Positions 36,701 through 48,700 of a stretch of DNA of 64,000 nt are shown here, piece by piece. The stretch lies in contig OW203984.1 of assembly GCA_934047225.1 (NCBI GenBank), positions 7,325,201-7,389,200 of the forward strand. The letters are read 5' to 3'. The position numbers and the translations under genes were made by a program. Source of the stretch: Ypsolopha sequella. Lineage: Eukaryota > Arthropoda > Insecta > Lepidoptera > Ypsolophidae. A model generated the notes under the pieces. It saw nothing but the letters and a program-made list of their open reading frames with translations. It ran no database searches and was not told the origin of the DNA. Numbering within the stretch: position 1 is the stretch's first letter; every line of letters starts with the position of its first letter.

Positions 36701-39700
36701 TCTTTACTACAAAGAAGGAGAGAAAAAGTTCTATGTTTTATTGTATGTAGACGATTTGATTTTACTATCAGAAAACAAGGAAGAAATTGACAGGCTGAAA
36801 ACGTCATTAGGAAAAAATTTTGAAATGAAGGATATGGGTAAAGTTACAAAATATTTGGGAATAAATATAAACCAAACAGAAGATACAATAGAGCTGGATC
36901 AACAGAATTACCTGGAAGATATTTTAAGAAGATATAAAATGGAAAATTGCAAGCCGGTGGCGACACCTATAGAAGTAGGACTACAGTTGTCAAAAGAGCC
37001 ATCTCAAGACAAGGAACTAATCAATAGATGTAGAAGATTGATTGGAAGTCTAATGTATGCAATGCTAGGAACACGTCCAGATATTTGTTTCACATTGTGT
37101 TTCCTTAGTCGTTACCAAGTATGTGCAAATGAAGACCTTTGGAAGGCTTTGAAGAGAGTCCTGCGTTACATAAGAGGAACTTTAGGAATGAAGCTGATAT
37201 TCAGGAAGGGAGAAGACAGAGCTTTGATGGGTTTTACGGACGCAGACTGGGGAGGTGACAAGCATGATAGGAAGTCTACATCAGGCTATATTATGCAAGT
37301 TTTTGGTTGCACAGTTTCATGGTGCTCAAGTAAGCAGCAGTGTGTCTCACTGTCTTCGACAGAGTCTGAATACATTGCCTTAGGAAAGGGAGTAGCAGAA
37401 GGATGTTGGATTAGGAATATGTTGAGGGAGATAGGCATAGGGTATAATCAAATATTGTTGTATGAAGATAATCAGTCAGCTATTCATATTTCTAAAAATC
37501 CAGAGCATCATAAGCGTTTAAAACATGTTGATTTAAAATTCCACTTTATAAGAGATAAGGTGCTTGCTAAAATTGTTGTTTTGTTTTATATACCGACTGA
37601 GAAGCAATTAGCAGACTTATGTACTAAGGGTTTAAGCAGGGTTGTATTTCAGAGATTATGTAATGGGATTGGTATAAAGTAAAAGACTTGTTCTTAGTTT
37701 AATATTTTATTGTTTAAATGTCTGTTTAGTTGTGTTTAAGAAGTTTATGTATTTGTAACTTGCTTTCATTGAGGAAGGGTATTAAATGAATAGCAATGAC
37801 AGAATGCAAACTTTTTGTTGTGATCTATGGCTCTCCGTCAAATAAGAAACATGTCTGCTATTAAGTTAATATTAAATAAATGTGGATTATAGAAGATTGT
37901 TTCTCCAGCGGCAACCCCTAATTCTAACATTTTGCCCTAGGGCTTTATTATTTTTTTTTAATTTTTTTTCGAGAATTTGGCTAACCTGTAACCTTTCCTA
38001 TGTACCATTAATGTTATACTTTTTTTCCCACTGTTTAACGGCTCTGGATACAGTCCTTTTGAGCCAATCATAATTTAAAGTTAACAAGATTATATTTGTT
38101 TTATTTCTTCATACTATGCATTGAAAAACGTAGTATGATACACGGTCGTAAGAGCAATAAATTACTCGGTTACGTTTAAAACACTCACTACGCTCGTGTT
38201 TCAAATCATCCTCGTAATTTATTCCTTTTCGCCCTTGTAGCATAAACTGCTATTAAAAGTACCAGGTAAACTGATCAAGCTTAACAGGAAGTAGACTTGC
38301 TCGGGAGTATTTCTGATTGAAACCCTAAAGGTAGAAATGTTAAGGCGTATGACCACGCTAAATTTTTTATTTTATTTTTATTTAAATAAAATAAAATAAA
38401 ATAAATAAATAATATAATAAAATAAAATAAAATAAATAAGAAACTCGATGTGTGTCGGTACAAATATCAACGGAAACGACATTGTAATAATGTTCATTTC
38501 AGCGTGCCTTGAAAAGTGGCTGTTACGACAACCACTGCGTCTCCGGCTAGCGCAAAATAGGAGAAAATAATACTTTTCACATGGACGCCATGAAGGGAAA
38601 AAATTTTGAACTTAAATTTTTTAGATCTTAAAATTTCTTTTAATTTGGTGAAGCAATAATTAAAATCGCTTTAGGCGTTTGGAAGGAGTAAGAGAATTCT
38701 TGTGTTAATCATGTGAAACTTTCGATGACTCTCGATTTTTTTGTCAAAACTTACAATAGAAAAACAGTTTATGAAACTTACAATTTATTTTTGACTCTAT
38801 AATGCCTATCATATATTTTTATGAGAGTTTTTGGACCACCCGTGTGGGAGGAGTAGGCCTTCAAAGACAGGTCCAAATTGCAGTTGGCGTAATCACTCGC
38901 CTTAAAATATTGACGTAACTTTTACATTGTGTAACTTGACAGGGTTTTTGTTGGTCGGTCCAGAATTATAAAAAAGTTATTTATTGGTATAATTTACAGC
39001 TGAGTTTAATACGGCAGGCTTACGTTGTACCACGGGCTTTCACACAGGGGCGATTTTCACCAAGGCAATTTGCAATTCAAGTAATTTTTTAAACAGCATA
39101 GTACTTTGGATTAGGAGGGAAATCTCTTAAAAAATTTCGAGGGTTTTATTTAACATTTATTAAACAAAATCTCACTTTACTCACTAATGATCAGAAATTA
39201 GGAGTTGAGCTCTTTATTATTACCTTCCCACTGTACTATATAATATATTATTACGTATCCAATATACGCTCATGCCCCAATCCCTTTCTTTTTAGGGTTC
39301 CGTACCCAAAGGGTAACCAACAGGACCCTATTACTAAGACTCCGCTGTCCGTCTGCCTGTCAGTCTGTCACCAGAGGCTGTATCTCATAAACCGTGATAG
39401 TTAGACAGTTGAAATTTTCACAGATGATGTATTTCTGTTGCCGCTATAAGAAAAAATACTAAAAAACAGAATAAAATTAATATTTAAGGGGGACTCCTAT
39501 ACAATAGACCTATTTTTTTTGCCATTTTTATAGATAATGGTACGGAACCCTTCGTGTGCGAGTCTGAGTCGCACTTGGCCAGTTTTTTATTGCACCATCC
39601 AACCGTCAGCCTGTCTTCATCCACTGCTGGACATAGGCCCTTCAAAAATTTCGCCACCCTTGACAGTCCTGGATGAAATGCCCATACGCTGGACAGGCGG

Positions 39701-42700
39701 GTTGGTGACCGCGGTGCAAAAACCCACGTACCAGTGACGCCGCTGCACGTCACCAGTCTGTTTTATGTAAGAGCCGGCAATTGGGAATGTATATACCGCC
39801 ATCAATCGGTCCCAGGTGGGAATTTGAATTTGGTGAGAAACGGGTGTCCGAAAGTAGACTGTTCAGTGACAGTCCACTTGAAACACCTCTGACACCCCTT
39901 CGGGGTTTATGTTATGACGTTATGTTTCTGTGTATTTAAGTGAAACATTCATTTAAGGCGATTACCATCGCCAAATTAGCAGCTCCATATTTGTCACTAC
40001 GAATATCAACGGAAACGACATTGAAATAACGTTTATATTAGCGCGCAATGCATAGTGGCTGTTACGACGCTCGCTGCGTCCTTGATAGGGTGAAATAGGA
40101 GAAAATTATACTTTTCATATGGACGTGATTGTTCGATTGAATAATCATATGTTATGTTTATAGCTATCCAGTTTATCTATTTATCAAAGCATAAATGAAT
40201 TCAATCAGCCAAGCCACTTAGGAGCAGTAGGAAATTTAAGCCAAAAAACACCATTCAGTAAAAAAAAAATCATGTAGAAGTTTTGGTGGTATGAAAAAGA
40301 AAAATGTTGCATATGTTGTCTAAGAGTTGATTATTCAAAATAAGTTATTTCATTATTTTTGGTTTGGCCATAAACAAGGAGTAGGCTTTAGAAAGTACCC
40401 ATTTGGCAATAGTAAGGCCCTTAATTAAAACTACTAGCGTCTACGTTTAGCTACGGCGCACACTGGTTCCATATCACGAAATCGTGGACTTAGGGTGAAG
40501 TCAATTTGAAGGTCAAGGAATAGAACTGATTTTTTTTTGGTAGACTGCTAAAACTATTACAAACACTTTTTACTGATGTAGTTTTTCTGAAATATGCATT
40601 AATTTAAGAGAAAAAAATCATTGAATTATTTTTTGTATGGAGAAAATTATGTTTTTGTCAATTACTTGCGTGCTTCATGTTTATTTAAAATGAAACTTAC
40701 TACAGGTCATTGAGGAAGTTACGGCCAACATTTTTTTTCCTTACACTTATCTGCGTAAATCTGCGCTTTGGAAGCTACAGGCACTTGAAAATATTTAATG
40801 AAAAGGTCAAGAAATTGAACTGATTTTTTATTTTTGGTAGGCAGCTTACTCTATTACTAACATCTTTTACTGATGTAGTTTTGCAAAAATATGCATCACT
40901 TTCAGAGAAAAAAAAATATTGAATTATTTTTGTATGGAGAAAATTATGTTTTTGTCAATTACTTGCGTGCTTCATGTTTATTTAAAATTAAACTTAGTTC
41001 AGGTCATTGAGGAAGTTACGGCCAACATTTTATTTCCTTATACTTATCTGCGTAAATCTGCGCTTTGGAAGCTACAGGCACTTGAAAATATTTAATGAAA
41101 AGGTCAAGGATTTGAACTGATTTTTTATTTTTGGTAGACAGCTTACTCTATTACAAACATCTTTTACTGATGTAGTTTTGCAAAAATATGCATCACATTC
41201 AGAGAAAAAAAAATTTTGAATTATTTTTGTATGGAGAAAATTATGTTTTTGTCAATTACTTGCGTGCTTCATGTTGATTTAAAATTACATTACATTTTAT
41301 TTCCTTATACTTATCTGCGTAAATCTGCGCTTTGGAAGCTACAGGCACTTGAAAATATTTAATGAAAAGGTCAAGGATTTGAACTGATTTTTTATTTTTG
41401 GTAGACAGCTTACTCTATTACAAACATCTTTTACTGATGTAGTTTTGCAAAAATATGCATCACTTTCAGAGAAAAAAAAATATTGAATTATTTTTGTATG
41501 GAGAAAACTATGTTTTTGTCAATTACTTGCGTGCTTCATTGTTGTTGACTATATATAAAGCTACAAAACGGTAACTCACTGACTGACTCATTGACATGGT
41601 TATTTAGTTGGAAAGAGTGTTCTGGGGTGGTAGTGATGTATATATGGAATGTTGGGTGTCTAATACTGAGTGGGGAAAAAATCAGACATTTGACATTTTT
41701 TGACATTTGACATGGTTTTTTGACATTTTAGTGAGGCGGGTCGTTGTATGGGATTTTGTATGGGAGTTTTGCGAGTGAGTAGGCGAGCCCGAAGGGCGAG
41801 CCTACGAACGAGCACGAACGAGCCCGCGAGCGCGAAGCGCGAGCGGGCGAAGTTCGTAGTGATGTACCTGGGTACTAGGGATGGGAAAAATTGACATTTT
41901 TGACATTATTGACAGAAAGTTCGCCGGAACAAGCCCGCGAGCGCGAAGCGCGAGCGGGCGCAGTTCCTAGGGATGTCCCCGGTCACTAGGGATGGGATTT
42001 TTTTTTTTTTCTAAAATTTGTTACAAAAAAATTTTGTTTTGGCCATATCTTCGGAACGGAAGGTGGTACAACCCTAAGGGTCGGTCCATAGGGTGCCAAA
42101 AAAGTATCTTTTTTTTTTAATGTCAAAACTTTAACCGACCGTATCTCCTAGACGGCTTGAGTTAGACCCATGTTGATGGGTGTCTAAGAAAAGGTCTCGC
42201 TGAGATCTAGCCCCCCCCGGTGTCAAAACTTCAAAGGCCCGTATCTCCCAAACGGCTGGAGCTAGACCCATGTTCATGGTACTCTAAGAAAAGGGCTCGG
42301 CGAGATCTTTCTGGAAATAAAATAAAATAAAAAAAAAGTCGAAAAAAAATAAATTTTTTTTACGAAAACTTTGGTCGGCCATATCTCCCGAACTGTAAGT
42401 CCTAGCGAGTTGCGGTTTCGACTTTAGTGATCGGTTCGTCGAGGGCTACCCGACCGCATAAAAAAATTTGACATTCGACAGGTTTTGACATTTTTTTGAC
42501 AGGTCCAAAAAAGTGCTCCGATTCGCTTGAAACTCGGTATCCAGGAGTGAATGGGGTCGCTGATTACGAATCCACTGTCAAATTTGACACTTTTTGACAA
42601 CCGACAGGGACTTTGACACTTTTTAGAAAAAAAATTGGTCGGACGTTTCTTCGGATCTAATGGCGAGGCCGAAGGCCGAGCCTACAAGTTTCTTTTCGGC

Positions 42701-45700
42701 CGAGCACGACACCGCGGCCACCAGAGTCATATCTGATGTCATTCTAGGGAGGCCGAAGGCCGACCCCGGAGGACGATTCCGGAGGAATCGTCCGGAGGCC
42801 AAACAGTACCAAGCGGTGAGGCCGAAGGCCGAACCGAGTATAAGCGAGGCCGATGAACGAACATACGAGGCCGAAGGCCGAGTATGTTAGTTTATGAGGC
42901 CGAGTTCACATAACCCCGAGAGCATTACAAGACAGTTTCTTTTGGACCTATCTCCTAAACGTTTGAGATTGGGCTTAGCGGGATTCGACTACGTTGAATT
43001 GGTTCAAGCACATTTAGACCGTTGACAGTTTGGACACTTGACAGCTGTCAGAGGAAACATTTCGCGTAAAGGATCCCGGCGAGGCCGAAGGCCGAGCCTA
43101 CAAGTGTCTTCATAGCGAGGCCGAAAAACGAGCATGTGAGGACGGAGAACGCGCCAGTGAGGCCGAAGGCCGAGCTGGCAGCGTTCGGAGTCCGAACATG
43201 CGAGTTTTTCGGCCGAGCACGACACCGCGGCCACCAGAGTCATATATGATGTCATTCTAGGGAGGCCGAAGGCCGACCCCGGAGGACGATTCCGGAGGAA
43301 TCGTCCGGAGGCCAAACAGTACCAAGCGGCGAGGCCGGAGGCCGAGCCTGTGAGGCCGAAGGCCGAACCGAGTATAAGCGAGGCCGATGAACGAACATAC
43401 GAGGCCGAAGGCCGAGTATGTGAGTTCATGAGGACGAGTTCACTTTACCCCGAGAGCATTACAAGACTGTTTCTTTTGGACGTATCTTCCAAACGTTTGA
43501 GCTTGGGCTTAGCGGGATTCGACTCCGTTGAAGTTGGTTCAAGCACCGACCGTTTACATTTTGGACTTTTGACAGCTGTCAGAGTACACAATAGCAAAAT
43601 ATTAGTCCACTTCAATGGAATCAAAGTTACCACACGTATTTCAACGCGCTATTACGGTTACGACGATGACAATTTTGAAAACTGATCATGACCGATGCCT
43701 TTTTTCCCACCCGATCATGACCGATGACATTTCGTGATACAATTGACTTCTGCCCATTACTTGAATGTCGTCTGATCACCTGTTTCAACTCAATTCCAAA
43801 CGTGTTTTTTACTCGATACCTTGTCCTGTCACGTTAACGAAAAAGTTAAAACAACAGCTACATTACAACAATGAATAGAGTACAACAAGGAACAATTACA
43901 ACTCACGCGGGCTGCCTGCAGCCCGCGCACCACGCAAAACACTAGTGTTGATTTAAAATTAAACTTAGTTCAGGTCATTGAGGAAGTCACGGCCAACATT
44001 TTATTTCCTTACACTTATCTGCGTAAATCTGCGCTTTGGAAGCTACAGGCACTTGAAAATATTTAATGAAAAGGTCAAGGAATTGAACTGATTTTTTATT
44101 TTCAGTAGACAGCTTACTCATATGTTTGTAATAGAGTCAGCAGTCTACCAAAAATAAAAAATCAGTTCAATTCCTTGACCTTTACATAAAATATTTTCAA
44201 GTGCCTATAGCTTCCAAAGCGTAGATTTTCGCAGTTAAGTGTAAGGAAATAAAATGTTGGCCTTGACTTCCTCAATGACCTGAATTAAGTTTAATTTTAA
44301 ATAAACATGAAGCACGCAAGTAATTGACAAAAACATAATTTTCTCCATACAAAAATAATTCAATATTTTTTTTTCTCTGAAAGTGATGCATATTTTTGCA
44401 AAACTACATCAGTAAAAGATGTTTGTAATAGAGTAAGCTGTCTACCAAAAATAAAAAATCAGTTCAAATCCTTGACCTTTTCATTAAATATTTTCAAGTG
44501 CCTGTAGCTTCCAAAGCGCAGATTTACGCAGATAAGTGTAAGGAAATAAAATGTTGGCCGTGACTTCCTCAATGACCTGAACTAAGTTTAATTTTAAATA
44601 AACATGAAGCACGCAAGTAATTGACAAAAACATAATTTTCTCCATACAAAAATAATTCAATATTTTTTTTTCTCTGAAAGTGATGCATATTTTTGCAAAA
44701 CTACATCAGTAAAAGATGTTTGTAATAGAGTAAGCTGTCTACCAAAAATAAAAAATCAGTTCAATTTCTTGACCTTTTCATTAAATATTTTCAAGTGCCT
44801 GTAGCTTCCAAAGCGCAGATTTACGCAGATAAGTGTAAGGAAAGAAAATGTTGGCCGTGACTTCCTCAATGACCTGTAGTAAGTTTCATTTTAAATAAAC
44901 ATGAAGCTCGCAAGTAATTGACAAAAACATAATTTTCTCCATACAAAAAATAATTCAATGATTTTTTTCTCTTAAATTAATGCATATTTCAGAAAAACTA
45001 CATCAGTAAAAAGTGTTTGTAATAGTTTTAGCAGTCTACCAAAAAAAAATCAGTTCGATTCCTTGACCTTCAAATTGACTTCACCCTAAGTCCACGATTT
45101 CGTGAAATGGAACCAGTGTGCGGCGGCGCGGCGGCGTAGCAAGTGCTACATTGTTTTCCCGTTATGAAGAGCCGCTACCTTGCGGCGTAGGCACCAATAC
45201 ACGTTGGCCAATGCGTTGGTGCGCTTGCCAGAGTGAAAAGGAATAATGCTATACGAGTAAGCTTCTCGCTAACTATGCGAGGTTCGTCTCTTTCGTACTG
45301 GATAGTGCACCAACGTATTGGCCAATATGTATTGGGGCCTATAACAAAAATACGTTGTTTGTTTTGTAAGGCCGGCACGGATTTGTTACTAATTTAGGAC
45401 AAGTTTGTCTTTATTACCGCGTACGAATGTGATTAGCATATTGTCAAACAATTACTTAGAGAGTTTATCAGCACAACGAATTCTTTCTGACCGTGGCAAG
45501 CGAAAATGTATCGATATCGATATTTATCTTAGCGCAATTTATATCGATAAAAGGCATGCATATGCAAGGTTTTAAAAAAGAAAATAAGGGATACATAGGT
45601 ATCCAGGTGTAAATTTGAATTTGCAACACATAAATATATGTATAATTATTACTATTCATAATTATTTTCTTTGAACTAATATTTATCTATTATTTTTATT

Positions 45701-48700
45701 AATTTTTGGTGAGTCAATATACATTTTCGTACATTAAGTATTTTAAAGAATTTTGAATTGAATTGAAGTATAATAAAACATAATTTATCAAATGATTAAT
45801 TTCCAGACAAAGTCAAACAAAATTACAAAGCAATTGCCTTAAATTAAATTATAAATTGGAAGAAACGTTAACTTAGAGCCCTGCCAAAATAATTAAATAA
45901 TAATAATAATAATAAAATATTAAAATGATATAAATACTTAAAATAATATGGTTTACAAGTTGACTCGTCAGATTAAGAACCCGGTGCAGGACGACGCCAA
46001 CTCTGACGCGAAGCGAGATGTATTGCAACAAAAAAGCGCATATTTGGCTGGCTGATCTAAACAAGCGTCTCACGCTTTGCCCCCGCCGTTCGAACTGTGC
46101 TGAGCGAATCTCGCCCTTCGCGTTGAAAATAATTATTATTTCTGAATACCTTAATTGTGCCTCGATTACTTGTTATTTTATATTCTGTTTTAATTAATTA
46201 GAATATTGATGATACTTCCAAGTGGTGTATGTGCTTACTTTGCTTGTTAAATGTTCATAAGTCACTTAACGAAGCCTTGTAATTGTACTCGATTTTAGGG
46301 CGAAAACCCATTATTTTAGATATTATTCTGGTATTTAACGCGATGTTTGTGAAAAAATCAGGGACATACACCACTTCATATTGACCGTCTAAATGAAAGC
46401 CTAAAATTTATTTGATTGAATTGTTCCACTTTCGCGAGTTATTATAGTTTTTAGATATGTATGAAGTACGATTCGAAGCGGGTTCTAAAGGCGATGTATC
46501 ACTTTATACTTCGGCGAAGGTTCGGTTTTTCGGGCGATAACCTGATAAAACTGTAATAAATATAGAAGTACTCGAAAAACTCTACTCGTAAATAAATCTT
46601 AAACTTATTAACAGCATCGTGATTCCATAGAAAGTTTTAGGATTTTTACACAATATAATATATATTTTCATCGTCAGAGATAAACCGTTTTCAGACTTAC
46701 GAGGGCGTTCATTATAAAGAGAGAAACTTTGGAGCCAAAAAAATTAATACTGGCTGGTAAAGCTGGAATGTTGGTTAGATTTTTAAAAACAGAAATAATT
46801 TGTACATCTTTTGTTTTTTAAAAATGGAAGTATTTTGTTTGCAGTCTGTCGTAGCGTGTTGTCGAAAATAAAAAAATTAAATTAATTCCGCGTGGTTATT
46901 AAGTTTCTGTGCTTGAAAAATTGAACGGGTTAATCAAGACTTATAGGATGTTTTAGGAACAAATGTCAAACTTTATTCTACAGTTGCACGTTGGTACGCC
47001 GAATTTAAACGTGGAAAAATATCCACCAAATATGACCCTCGCTCAGGTCGCCCCACAACGGTAGTGACCGAAGAAATGGGTAAAAAAGTTTTTTAGGACA
47101 TCGTCGTGTCATGGTCCATTTTATTTCCGAAGAAACAAAGATTTTGACTAGTAGTGTGTATCTGTGGTGTGTATAGCATTTTACAGAAATGCTTGGGGAT
47201 GAAAAAAGTAACCACGCACTGTGTCCACAGAATGCTTACCGATGCACAAAAACAAACCGGACTGAACATTTCTTGAGCTTCTTTGGAACTGTTACAATAA
47301 GATTCCGATCGTTTTTGGCTCGATTTACAACCGTGGATGAAACGTGGCTTCACCATTACGATTTAAAATCAAAATTACAGACCTGGAAAAGACCATAACC
47401 TCCAAACCCTAAGAAATTGAAAGCGAAACGTTCCTGCTGAAAAATCATGGGCTCCGAGATTCTGGGATAGTAAAGGAGTAACCATAATAGATTATCTCAA
47501 CCATGAAGCTACTGTTGCAAGTTCTTTGTATGCAGAAAAAATAAAAAAATGCGTAATGAAATTCGCGAGGAACGGCGCGAGGCAAACTAGCAAAAACTGT
47601 TTTGTTCCATCAAGATAATGCCCCGGCTCACACTTTTTATTGAACCCCCTTGTACGTAGGCATGTATATGTCGCAGGAATGTTGTAATACTCGTACACTT
47701 ACAAGTTTTCGAGGAAACTTGCAAGCGTCCGGAAATTTGTAAGACGGCTGGTAAATTGACATGTTTCCTGACAGCTTTAAGGAAACTTATGATGTGACTG
47801 ACCCACCTCAGTACACTTGTAAGATGAGTATATTTCTGTCATTTTTTCTATTTAAAATCAATGTTTTCGGAAACTTACAAGTTGCCGAGTCGTCGCGTCT
47901 GTAGGACAGTTGGAAATATGTACGCTGATTGGCCAATTTTGTTATATTGTGTTAGTTTGTGTTGTGTATGACTACTTGTACATGTAAATGCCAGATCAGA
48001 TGTTAAAAGGATAAAGTTAAGAGGCTTCAGTAAGCTTAATTAGCAGCTCGAAATAGGTCAGTACAAATATTGACAATAACGAAATAGAAATAACGTTCAT
48101 GTCAGAGTGCATTGCAAAGTGGCTGTTACGACGATCGCTGTGTCGCCGGGTAGCGCAAAATGGAGAAAATAATGCTTTTCACATGTGTTAAGTTTGATAT
48201 TTAAAAGTTTTAAACATCATTGTGTTAGATTTTTGTATTGCTCGTGTATGTGTATAAGTTTTAACCTTGTCTCTTTTGAATTTAAAAAGTTCAAAATATT
48301 TATCAGTTTTTTAAAGCATTTGAAAGGTTATTAAAGGTATTTATTTTCTCGTTGTAGGTTAAAGCTTTTAAGATTTTAAAACATCACAATTACGGGACAT
48401 GGGTCAATATGTGTGATATTTTTTTTCAACGTTATGTAATATTCATATAGAAAGCTTAAACCAATTTAAAAACGTCTGTAAACGCAGTTTTGCTTCCGAA
48501 GCCCCTTAACAAAAGACATGTAGTGCATGTGCATGAAGTACAAAAAATGTGTTTTATGGATCAGACCTTCAGATTTGAAACAATTTGGTCAGACATGCAA
48601 TAACCATGACGCCCAAAAAGCAACTTTAAACTTAAGAGCGGTTTCACAGCCGGATTGTGAAAAACCCGCCTTTTTCTAATTATCCGAAACAGAACACTTA

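Larger units (their letters stand above)
33368..37929 (+). mobile_element. Ty1/Copia LTR retrotransposon, near-intact
   Basis: 4562 bp bounded by 150-bp direct LTRs (33368-33517 and 37780-37929) that differ at a single position (A in the 5' copy, C in the 3' copy of GCAATGAxAGAATG). A 5-bp target duplication TTTTG flanks it (33363-33367, 37930-37934). The empty site is visible in other copies of the host repeat (GATTATTTTGCCC near 495 and 56710). It holds a primer site, gag-pol and a polypurine tract. LTR near-identity implies recent insertion. It lies in sense orientation in the large RYa-R intron. Confidence 0.95.
33297..38245 (+). repeat. Interspersed repeat 'A', copy 2, split by Copia
   Basis: Left part 33297-33367 (TTTTTCAATGCAAGTGCTCG...) and right part 37930-38245 rejoin to the same sequence as copies at 434-822 and 56645-59055. 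The right end is a ~110-bp palindrome (GGGCGTAAAAGCAATAAATT against its complement, loop near CTACG). Non-coding; class unknown, probably a non-autonomous DNA element. Confidence 0.85.
40450..45142. mobile_element. Fold-back element with tandem ~295-bp arms
   Basis: GCGCACACTGGTTCCATATC at the left is inverted at 45060-45125. Each arm is a ladder of ~295-bp units (TTTACTGATGTAGTTTTGCA…TCAATTACTTGCGTGCTTCA…TCTGCGCTTTGGAAGCTACA) at about 40574, 40872, 41168, 41437 on the left and mirrored at 44403, 44701, 44997 on the right. The outermost units share private variants, so the arms mirror each other unit by unit. The centre is near 44115. A Helitron splits the fourth left unit. No transposase seen. 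Confidence 0.88.

Noticed and set aside
42660..43685. Arg/Ala/Glu-rich ORFs in the Helitron
   Set aside because: Frames arise from GGCCGAAGGCC arrays, are open on both strands and differ between the two tandem copies.
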